A stretch of DNA of 64,000 nucleotides from Agrypnia vestita (taxonomy: Eukaryota > Arthropoda > Insecta > Trichoptera > Phryganeidae): positions 1-64,000 of the forward strand of contig JADDOH010002088.1 of NCBI GenBank assembly GCA_016648135.1. Direction: 5' to 3'. The position numbers and the translations under genes were made by a program. The notes beneath the pieces are model-generated. The model searched no databases. It worked only from the letters and a program-made list of their open reading frames with translations, and was not told where the DNA came from. Positions 41,301 through 53,300 of the stretch are shown here, one piece after another (the first letter of the stretch is position 1; every line of letters begins with the position of its first letter).

Positions 41301-44300
41301 CAAATGAAGACGGTTATGGTGTTGAAAATAATAAATATATATAATCAATTAGTTTTCGAAATAAATTTGATCGTTCGTGTTAAAGGCAGTAGGTAGGTAC
41401 TTGTTCTCTCCATCTAATACGAAAATTTCAGGGTTCAGATTGTACCCCATTTGCAAATGACCTAACCGCCAAACTTTGAAGTCCCCGACTAACCACCTTC
41501 CGTTTTATCTGTTTGTGTGTGTAACTCGCCCCGAGCGCACTGTGCCCACATGTTAATACTGTTGGATGGTCCACTGATTGTAGCATCCTCGGGATGAACC
41601 TGTTTGGATGCAAGTTCTGCGAACGCTCACGAGACAATGAAGATGTCGAGTGTGACAGGAAAAACTTTGATACCCTCTTGTGGGCTATTGTGACCGTGTT
41701 TCAGGTATTCCTTTCAAATGTTTATCAGCAGCTTTGACAACTAACAGAGCTCTGACACAACGTAGACACCACTGACACATGGCAAAACAACCCACCCTAG
41801 AATTAGACCAAACTGCATTCCCAAGTAGTACACGGTGACTGCCAACACTTGCGACGATGCGGTTAACGCTTCGACACACAGACATTCATATTGTACCAAT
41901 AGCATATTTGCAACTAACCAACGAATGCCTTCGGCCGGTTAGCGCGAATGTTCTGTAAGCTTGAATGCCAATAACTCGATGCATCATGCGTAGGACATGT
42001 TAACTGACAGTAAATAAATTCAGTTATGTATGACTCACATCTTGATACATTACATCGAACGATTGTTAAGCACGGAGAAAGATCACACAGAGATTCAAAA
42101 CTAAACCATAATATTACTAACCGGTCGAAATGTCCCCGCCAGTCGCCCACAATACAATCCCTCCGAGGTAGGTGTTTTGTAAGATTTTGGATAATAGCGT
42201 AATATTTATAAGGTACAGTAAAAGTATTATTGAAAAATAGAGCCAAATTATCGAGTATTTACCAACTAATGAATGCTTTTCTTCTTATGCATGACGATTA
42301 AGTTTGATTCCTCTTTATTACCTATTTATTAATCTTTTTTATAAATTATCTCCATTTTCCTTTGTATATTATGCCCCGCTTAAGATGCATTCTTCATGTA
42401 CGATTCATTTGTATAATACGCATTACAACATTGAAGCTACATTCCTCTGCACTCATTGATTATGCTTCAAGTAATCTAGATCGTCCATACTTGTATCACT
42501 AATTTGTAGACCATCACCAACGTCGGACTTGACCATTCATTCGTGCCAAAACTCATCGGCATCATTTTTCGCGTTCAAAGGGTGCCCAGATGGGTCGTTG
42601 ATTTAGGGAACTAAAGGTTTCTTCGTCCCAAGAATTCATCGTAGGAATCACATTTATCCAAAAGAAGCTACAAATGTTTTATTTAATATTAAAGAAAAAG
42701 AAAACAAGATACCATTTGTCAGTTTTAAAAACGCACGTAACAAAAAATATGTAACATTTTACCTATTTTTTGTTCAACAACAATCTTCAGCAAAATTTCA
42801 TTAGACACGTTCGACAAAATTCAAACAATCTATTATTATTGTTATATGTATACATTTAACAGTAAGCTATCAACATTTTATTGGACCATTCATTATTAAA
42901 CAACACAAGCAAACTTACGTACCTACGATGCAAAGAGAGTAGCTTAACTTGAATCAATATTTTCACACAGAATTAAGATGGAAATTTTATTTTATATAGG
43001 TTGGTACACATGAAACATTTTGTTTGTGATATGAGAAATGGTCAATGAGTTGTGATTGATATTTGAACTATTTGTGCCTTTTCCCTCTTTCAGTTATCCC
43101 CACACGAAAGCTGCCATCACCACCAAGCTTTCTTCTACTACTCTGAATAAATTCATTCATTTGTTTTTCAGTCTAAAGTATTTCAGAATGATAATTATCC
43201 TATGCAATTAACATTCTATCTTCGCTTTAAGTGTACCTGTCTTGTCTATCTTTTGTGTTATTTATTTTCATAATAGTCCTAATTTCTGAAACCCCCTTAA
43301 AATCTGTTTATGGAATAGGCATGATGACAGATTTTGAAATAACATTCTATATTGTAGGCACACGTCTACTATTACCGAAAATAACATTATTTCAGTAATA
43401 AACTAAGTTTTTACGCAAATAATTGCATTTTCATCTACCTACATATTATTAATTTCGCGCAAAAACGCCCGCAGCTATCATGTCGTCTACGTGATGTCAA
43501 GCCTTAGTAAACATTGCATTATGTCTATGGCAACGGTTCAAAGACACGGTGTTGGGTACTGAGGCGTGACATCATTCGCTCTGACCAGTGTTTCAGTTAA
43601 AATGGCGGATTGCACAATTTTATACTTTTATTTTATCATGAATCTTATTAATCTCAATGTGTGTATTAAAGCTGCATCATTTTTTAGAATCCTTTCAAAA
43701 TATTTTCTTCTCTAAAATCATTTATTCTTTAATACTGTCATCATGCCTATTGTTTAATGCACACATTTTAAATGAAAGAATGATAAAGCTTACTAAACAA
43801 TATGAAATATAAGACATGTTTCTATTACAATAAAATAAAACCTTTTGTTAACATGACACCTGTTTTCATGCCATATAAATACATTGTTTAGATTGTCACT
43901 ATTTGTCAACTAAGTAAACAATCGCCTCATTGGATAATTACCAACTCGACCGCTGGCTAACCAGCATTCAAACGGTCATTTGTCGACCAAGTGTCAATAT
44001 CTGACATTGTTCAAGCTCATGCAGCGCGGTGCTACGAGCGTAGAGAGCGTACCATTAATGACGTAATCGAGTTACGTATTTCCCAGCACTACGACAACTT
44101 GAGGGATATTGCCAGAAATTGACAAGGAAAGTTTTTCCATGTTTGTCTACCTAATTAGGTTCCTTGTCTACGTATATTATAGAGCTAACTCGATTTAATA
44201 AACCACAGTTATGAACTAGAATAATAACATTATGTTATAATTATTTTATATGCTCATATTTATGAAAAATACTTAGAAAAATATGCCAAACACATTCATT

Positions 44301-47300
44301 CAACAAGCAATATTACAAAATAAAACACAATAAATATCCATATATTGTGTATGAGTATGTACTACTGATAATATTAAGAAATTTTATGAAAATAACAATG
44401 CAGTCGATCCAAAATGGCTACATTTGTTAGCGTATATTTTTAAAATTCAATTCAATTAAATCTAAAACAAAACAGAAAGTACAGTAGTTATTTGTTAATT
44501 AAATAATAATAATATTTATCACTGATAAATACACGAATCCTCTAACGTATTGCAACACTGTTAACTCTATTTGATTCCATTGTTCACCTCAGTAACACGC
44601 CATTAGATGAACGAGGCATATGTCTGGTTGCTGTATAGGTTATATCTATATATTCAAAACTCTTTAAAATGTCAATGTTTTTAATGCAGATCGTCAAATT
44701 GTATACTTGTCGCATAACTTCTATTATTTATTTTATCATTTTAAAATATCACATTGTGAACGTTTAGAGACCAGTAAATTAAACAAAATGTGACATTTTT
44801 GATTTTGATAGAAGTTGACGGGAGATAAAGATAACTGACTAACGAAGTTTTAACTGCCAAATAAGTCTGCAAGCAAAAAAAGCAAAAAAAATCATTTAAG
44901 AAAGACAATCGAATTAGTATGTGTAAGCCGTGCGTATGAAGCACATTGTTTCGTTGTGTTGGGGTTTACGGGTATAAACATCAACACATCGTAACAACGT
45001 GCCTTGTAGGCATGGCCTACACATACTAGTTCGATTGTTTTTCTTAAATGGAAATAGGTTCTACCTCGCTACCGACTCCCACTCTTAATTGACTACACGG
45101 CAGATAGAGACGGTTGCGTTCTACTGATATTGTGATCTTATCTTTGGGGCATTTAACCCCAAAAATGAGGGCAAATTATAGACAATATTCATTGAAATAC
45201 AGAATAAAACAAAACCAAAAAAAGTTAATTTTTAAATATTTTGAGAGTGAAATCATCTTTTTGATATGCCCCAGATTAAGTGGTAATTACATCATTTAGT
45301 TTGGATAAATGTAGGTGAACCAGGAATATGTATGTGTTTACCATCAGTGATTATTTTTCCAGTACATCATAGCTCAAGAGCAACGATCTGTAATTATTTC
45401 GTTATATAATGTATAAGATGTGGGGTTTAAAAACAAAGGCAGCAACAACCAAAAAAAATTTAATGCAGTCATTGAGGATTACTGATTTATAATGTACTGA
45501 ATTCGAGATTTTATAGAAAATATACCTTATAAATTTATAGAAAACATGATTTTGGATGGAATAGATACATAAAATATTGAATTCAGAAAGTTTTAAATGA
45601 TTAATTCTCGGTGATTGCATTCGAAATATTTTTTTTATTTTTTGGATATTGCTGCCTTTGCTTTTACACCCCATATATGATGTATTGGAAAATACGTTTG
45701 CTTTGTGATACAATTTATTTCCTGTACAATAAAAAAATCTCAGATCACAAACCAATTTATTTAAATAATCAATTTGCAAAAAATGTACCAAAAAATGTAA
45801 TTAATTTTGAAAAAAAATATTAAAAATCATCTCCGCACTACCCACTTTCCCGATTTATTTTCAACAATAATGGGAATATTTTATAGAATATTAATAGGAC
45901 CTGATACCTATTTCATGTATACCTAATTTAAATCAGTAGGTATTACAGTAGGTAGATAAACCACCCCTTTTTAGATCACTTAGGCTAGGTACCTTTTATA
46001 ATATTGTTCCAAGCAATGTATTACGTGTCAAAGCTTTGAATGCTTATGAAAAACAATATATTTTTCAACATTATATTTTGTACCTACTTTTAAAATATCA
46101 GGAATTTCATTCATTTTGTCGAAGGAAGTTTATTAAAGCTTTCATTAATGCACAATGCATTAAACATAATATGCTCATCATTTATATTCACTGCAATCTT
46201 AATATTATTTTTACATTTTTAGTTAATTCGTTTCCGCACAAGACCAGCTTTCAATACTGGTTTTTTCTAACATAGCACCGAAATATAATATTGTAAACAC
46301 GAGTATTAAAACATTTTTATGCAAAAAAATTTGAGATTCATGGAACAAGCTCATTATGGTACAAATTTTTAATGTACTTCCCTGAAACAAGCAAAACAAA
46401 CATGGGTCAGAATTCAAAATATTCCATTTCGAACAAAAAGCTGGAACAGTATGGTCATTGTAACGCTAGTGAATAAGTAAAGAGATTTACATATATTTCA
46501 AAGCTTTGCATAATATTCATTAATAAAATATTAACAATATCCATATTTAGTTTTAGAACCATTACGTTGTACGCATCATTTATTCGTTTTGTTCTCCTAC
46601 ACCTTACACACACTCGAAATGGCCGCCGCCGACGCCTCACAACAAAATGGCTCACACAGCATTCTCGGCATGTACCTGTTTGGCGGTAAGTTTTGCAAGT
46701 TTGTCGACGATAACGGAAATGAGAGAGAGTGCACATGCCCGGAAATAGTGTCGCAACACCCGCGATGCGAGTGTGACCGGAAGCACTTCAACAACATCCT
46801 GTGGGCCACAGTCACCGTGTTCCAGGTACAAATTTTCTCGCTCCATTTTATTCCGGATGATGCATGTGCGCTGTTTATAGTCGGCAACATCACGATTGTC
46901 ATGTTTATTGCTCTGTTATCAAGAAGCTCCAACACCTACTGTTTGTTATTAAACATTTTTGACATTTTCAAACGCTTCATAGATTGCTGTTGCTTATTAT
47001 TTTATCTGTGTTTTTCATTCGATGAGATGGGGAAAAAAAATTAATAAAGAGTTATGCAAAGGTTTACACCAGGTTAGAACTTGGAGACGAAATTTTTCTA
47101 AATCAATTAATGCGAAATATCAACAACTAATAAGAATTTATCTTCATTACATATTTAATAAACTATTTATACAATAACTGCATTCAATTGTAAATATATT
47201 TTTTCTTTAAATACCCGTATATATATGTTGCATTAATTCTTTTGAAATCTTTTTAAAATTCTCCCAATTTTAAACTGAGATTATTTTCAAATCTAAACCT

Positions 47301-50300
47301 TTGCATCTCGAACAATAACGGACCATCAAGAAATACAAATTAATTGTTTACAAATCGATTTTTTTAACCCTTTGTAAAAACGAAGATGATCGTTTTGGTA
47401 AGTAGGTAAATGTTATTTTATCAGTGTTAGAAATTAATGTATGATACATTAAATAAATAAACATGATACAAATATTTTAGAAGGTTGGTTGTAATTCAGT
47501 TTTAACCAAAAATTGTCGATTTTTGAAGTTTACTAAATTATTATTCAACTACTTATTTAATTTGTCCACTTTTGTTTTAGTAAACAAAGTGCAATTTTTT
47601 TTTGGTGTCAATGCAGCATTGAAAGGTAAATTAAATTCAAAGTAAGGTTTGAGTAAAAAGTAGTTACATGTTTTATATTCACAAATAATTACAATTAATA
47701 CGCGATGTTATATACGCTGTGGCGAACAAGCCTATAAGCTTGACTGGCTTGACTCGATCGCTGAAGCAGCGCGCGGCCGTCCTCTTCTGATAGCACTAGC
47801 GGGCACTCTTGGTGTCGTACGGCGTAAGTTACATGGCAGATGGTTACAGATGGCACCAAAACTCATTTGAAAAAATCTTTACACACCAGCTTCGGGTGCA
47901 TAATTGAATACAACTCACAGCTTTCTAAAATGTCATGACATGTGACATTTAAACAAAAATATAAAAAGTTATAATAATATTCTAACATGATCCGTATTTT
48001 TTACAATGGAAAAGAGACACAGGGTTGTTATTTTAGAAGTACAGAAATTAAAAATTTAATAAAACACATCGTGGGAATGGCCATGGTATTGGCTTTATTG
48101 GAAAGGAAAGATAATTTCATGCCATTAGTGTTTATATATAGCGTTTTTATTTAGGTTTGTTTTTAGAATTAGCAACGTTTTTTCCAGAGACAGCCAATTT
48201 CACAGCTGATAGCTGATTCGTGATAAGTTTGGTTTGCCGTTTTACCATGAATAGACTTAGCCAGAATAACACTTGCAAATTGTGTATCGCCAAAAATTTA
48301 TTTCAAAAATCGTGTTACGTAATCATATTTAAATACTAATGATATAAATTATTTTCCAATAAAACCAATACCTTGGTCATTACCACGATTTTTATATATT
48401 TTAATTTCATTCTAAAGTTCTATTATACCTCTAAGAAAAACACCCCTTACATATTTACCTATGTGTCAATAATGTTTTTATATTTTTAAACTAATATAAA
48501 AAACTTGTACAATAAAATCTAAAGGACCAACTTGGATCATAAATGTGATTAAAGCCTCTTCCTTTTTTTACCAAAGGTATACGAATAAACCATACAATCC
48601 GGTATATTAATTAATACTTTTTCATTAATATGCCTCACATCCCCCCAATTTAACCCCTCAAAATTAAAGGGGACTCAATAACGACGTACCTATTTAATAA
48701 TTTTTACCACCCTTTTAATCAACTAATGAATATTTCTCTGATGTCAAAAAATTTGTGTCGCCAAATATTATATAATTTTACTTAGGACACCGTTATGTGC
48801 AGGTAACTACTATTAAACTTTATTTTATAAAACTTAGTTTTATACAGCCATGAAGTAATGTTGCAGTAGTTCCAAAAAGTATGGACGATAAATCATTATT
48901 AACATATTTTCAATTATCATAATATCTAATGTATAACGCGTAGATTAAAGAAGTAGCTAGTGTTAGATTAAACTAATTAATTAATTAACAAGATTAATTT
49001 ATTAATATAAAGTACTATACGAATAACCTAACTATTGTAAGTATTACGCATGTCGTAGAAATTGCGTGACGTTTATTATTAGTATTTCAAAGTAACGTTT
49101 TGCAAGTGTTCCAATACTGCGAAATTAAAAAAAAGCATTTTTGAATGGCTGACTATCTTACCTTAGGAATGTTCATTTATGGTTGGCTAAATTCTCAAGA
49201 AAACGTTGCATCAAAATACTTTAATATATTTTTTAAATGAACTCAAATTATATATTTTACGATTACTCAAAATATAGTTCTATAGGATAACTAAAAACAA
49301 ACTAGATATATCACTTACAAAAATACTTAGGTACATATAAAAATCTAATTTGATGAGATCACTAAGGTCGCCATAGAATAATCACTTCCATCATAGAAAA
49401 TTCTGGGTTCAAGTCCCGGTAGCAACTATATTCTTTCGAATGATAAGTTAGTCCTTTGTAATGCGCGTGTCCATGGATGAGATTTATCTCAAAGGATAGT
49501 AGGTACAGTATTTTTGCGCAGAGTAGAATAGTGCAACCAGTACATACCGACCTGAGATAAAAGATCAGTTTACCATTCGTGGACACACCATAAGTGATAT
49601 ATCTATTTCTTTTACATTAATCCAAGCCCAACCATGAACCTCGAAGGTAGACTAACTTTGTGAGAGCTGGTGACCACGAGATTTGCCTTGTGTGCATATG
49701 TAAGTGGAAACGCGCTGAACGCTCGGGTACCAAGCACGTCGCGTACATTTTAATTCGCGCTTAACATTAATTCATCTGTCGGGTAATCTCCGATAGAAAT
49801 CTAAAATATTAACCCAGCAACACGTTACTCAAAATTGTTTGTGTCCCCTAGTGTGTGTAAACCTTTATCCATATCTCCCCCTCTTCCGCCTGTTAGCCCG
49901 TAGGTACCACACCGCTTCATTCCATATCTAACGAAACATTACACTCCACTTCAAATCTTTTTAATGTACACATTTCTCAACACATTTATTGACATATTGC
50001 ATTACCTATTATACACATTTTTAATGCCTATATTACTTAAAAAATGATTTAATTAATCGTTATTTTATTAAATGTATAACTAATAAATGTCTAATTCATG
50101 TTGCATTGTTGGTAGGAAAGTAATTGCGGTTTTGTTTCTGAATTCAAACCTTATTTTTTTTAATGTAAGTGTCATTTCATCTTATATATTCGTATTAATA
50201 TTAAATTGTATTTTTGGGTCTGTATTTTGGTAACATCGACTTCAGTTTCATAATTAATTTTGCTTCAAAATGGGCTAAAGATGGAAAAACATCATTTCGT

Positions 50301-53300
50301 TGCAATTTTCGTATGAATTCAAAACGGTTGGTAAAGCAATAGAAACAGTTAAGTAAAACAGTAAACCGCTTTTTAAATAAATTATGCTTTTGATGTGGAT
50401 ATTATTAAATAACGTACTATTCAAAGATATTGTAAAAAATTCGTGCTGGAGACAAAAGCCTTAAAGATATTTAATATCGCGGGAAACAACGACCAACTGA
50501 AAACGTTAGTTAAATCAGAAACACGCACAATAATTCGAGAACTTGCACAAAAGTTAAGCGCTAGTCATCCAACAGTTCTTGACTATTTATAAAACAGCTA
50601 TAAAAATCGGAAAAGCTCAACACATGAGTGCTGCACGAACTGAACTAAAACCAAAAAATCGCCATTTTCTTGGGGTCTTATTGGACTATAAAATATTGTA
50701 TCACCACTACATTCACCAAATGTCACATGATATATAACTCAGATACCGACCACTTCTTATTGCGTAAGGTCGTAACGACCAAGCTGCTGCCGAAAGTGTA
50801 TTTTAAAATGTTATCATTTCCAGAACTTCGGTATTTCACACCACCAAAATACTGATAAAGATGCGTCCATTCTAATAGTGCTTAATTTAATTCGGTTAAT
50901 AAAATTAATTACCTGAGAAAAGCGTATTTGAAGATTATGAACCGCAATTGTTTTCCAACCAACCTAATAGAATAAACATTAAATTTAAATATTTTTACGA
51001 GAAAATATTCATGGTCATTTGATGACTATTTAAATGTTTTAACTATTTTTCAATATGTTATGCAAGTTATACTTGAGACATCTCTCTACTTTTAGGAACC
51101 TGATTTTAATAAATTGTAATATGTTTTCAGATATTAACTCAAGAGGACTGGAATGTTGTTCTTTTTAATGGAATGGAAAAAACAAGCCACTGGGCAGCGC
51201 TCTACTTTGTGGCTCTTATGACCTTTGGAAACTACGTGTTGTTCAATTTGCTAGTCGCCATCTTGGTGGAAGGTTTCAGTTCTGAGGTAAGCAAAATAAA
51301 CCATCCGACATCACACCTTTATTTTACATATTTAAAAATCAAGTTTTTTTCAATAAAAAAATTAACCTAACCTAACGTATAGTCAACTTATAATGGTGGA
51401 TTTATTTTAACAATCCATGAACAAGTTTAAATTCAACAACTAATTCATTAAAGAAAAAATTTTGAAATAGTTCAAAAACTTCATGTTTCATCAAGAGAAT
51501 GGAAGTTATTTATCTTGTTAATAGGAAAAATCCTCACAATTTTTTACACTTTGAGTGAAATGTCAACAAAATGTAACCGTAGATATTTCACACGAAGTGT
51601 AAAGAATAATTTGTAAAAAATAATTTCTATTCTCTTGATGAATGTGACGTTTTTCAACAATTTCTTCAACATTGGAAGGCAAGATTTTTCTTTAATGTGT
51701 TCCAATGTTGAAGATAAACTTTTTCATGGATTGTTAAAATAAATCCACCATTATTAGCTGATTATAAGTCAGATTAGTTTAAAAAAGCTTCTTTATTTCA
51801 TTATTTTTAATTTTGTTCTGAGCGTTTAATTAATTAATTAATTGTTTACGTATGATTGGCGGCGCGCAGCTGTCTTGAGCGCGATTGTAAATGTGTGTGC
51901 TGTAGATGTTTAGATTGAGAGTGAATCATCAATACCAGATGCATATGTTTCTTCAAAGCACAAAAAAAAGTTCTGTTCACTTGAAATTTCATACCTAAAC
52001 ACCGCTCATTTCATCCACTTCCAAACATTTTCCTACACAAGTTTCATATAAAATGATCATTATTTTTTTTTAAATGTTTTGTGGTTGGACTTAATTATTA
52101 ATTTTAATTAACTAAACCCTTTGTACCTATAAACCACTTTACATCTATCGGTTTCGATACTATCGCATCTTCGTCAGGACGCATACTAATTGGCATAATA
52201 ATTAGTATGCGTCCGTCCTGATGAGGATACAGTGGTATCGAAACCAGTAGACGTAAAGTTACTCCAAGCGGTTTATAAAAAGCTTTTAGTTAATTAAAAT
52301 TAATACGGTATTAAAATATTTAAATTGATTCTAATCGGTTGATTTGTTTAAGCTAACCGCGCAAACGTCGAAATTTCACCCCCAGGCCTAACCCAAAATC
52401 CTAACCTAACCTAACCTAACCAAACCTAATCTAATCTAACCTAACCTAACCTAACCTAACGCAAAACTGAATATGGATTCCAGAGGAACGAGCGACGGGA
52501 GCGCGAACAGAGGGAACTGGCCAAGTCCAAGCTCTCAGCCGAGTGCTTTTCTGACAACAACGAGCTGGCCTACGAGGAGTCCAGGTCGATATCTGATTCC
52601 AGTGAGAGTTTTACGCAGGTGAGCATCAAATCATTGCAGTGGACCCTCGATATTCGTCGTTCCCGAGAGAAGTATGAACGAATTTTTCCCATAAAAATTA
52701 ACCCCAGACCACCAATTTAATACTCTACGGGATGGAATTATTGTTGTATTCGAATGGAATAATGGAATTTAAAATGATTTATCTTTCCGATAAATAAAAC
52801 AATGATTGTCAAGTATTAGCTTAATGTTAAGTCGGTGTTAAGAGTTGTCATATTTTATAGAAGTTAGTCTATTGTTTGGAAGGGGAGTTACATTCTATTA
52901 TGATATCAGGTAATGTCAATTCTGGTCATTGATGTCCTTAATGAGGAGTCCTGATGGTTCACCAGCACTCGTTTTTTTAAAGAACTTATCCAATATTGTT
53001 TGTGTTTTTTTTTTAATTTTCCGAAAGTGTCCAAACACATCTTTATCAAACGAATAGATACCCTGAGTAATTACAGCAATATTTGGGTGTAATTTCACGA
53101 CGAAATTCTGCATTTTTGCCAGCTGAATAGGTATCGACTTTTCATACGAATATCAAATAAAATTTTCGACGAAAAAACATAAAACATTATACTATTCTTT
53201 AATCAGTGATTTGACCTATACCCCTAAATCTCTTTTTTTTAATTCGGAATATGCTGTACGTAATATGCTTGGGTTTATACATATTATTTATTTATTTTAC

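Larger units (their letters stand above)
34995..41583 (+). other. Intron between exon 7 and alternative exon 8a (6.6 kb)
   Basis: Holds the hairpin element at 35399-35500, MITE A copy 4 (39675-39904) and a perfect hairpin (40372-40406). No third copy of the turret exon was found. 38100-38360 is less AT-rich without a recognisable feature. Confidence 0.8.
41705..46659 (+). other. Intron between alternative exons 8a and 8b (5.0 kb)
   Basis: A foldback at 44893-45050 and MITE A copy 5 (45420-45673). 43450-43620 and 43920-44120 are less AT-rich and could hold splicing-control sequence, but no motif is clear. Confidence 0.8.
46826..51130 (+). other. Intron between exons 8b and 9 (4.3 kb)
   Basis: A foldback (48040-48412), a SINE (49363-49520) and a mariner relic (50479-50760). 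Otherwise nothing recognised. Confidence 0.85.
51287..52483 (+). other. Intron between exons 9 and 10 (1.2 kb)
   Basis: Three structures fill it: a foldback (51391-51753), a second foldback (52096-52308) and the (CCTAA)n tract (52383-52460). A short CCTAACCTAACG also sits at 51365-51376. Confidence 0.85.

Noticed and set aside
41028..41396. 122-codon open frame upstream of exon 8a
   Set aside because: AT-rich composition, no recognisable motif, and it overlaps no homologous exon; looks like chance.
45402..45823. Two open frames of 129 and 70 codons on opposite strands
   Set aside because: They lie in MITE A copy 5, whose near-palindromic AT-rich sequence opens both strands.
46589..46659. 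Start of exon 8b at the methionine at 46589
   Set aside because: The frame is open, but homology to 8a begins exactly after the AG at 46659 and the phase fits exon 7 only there.
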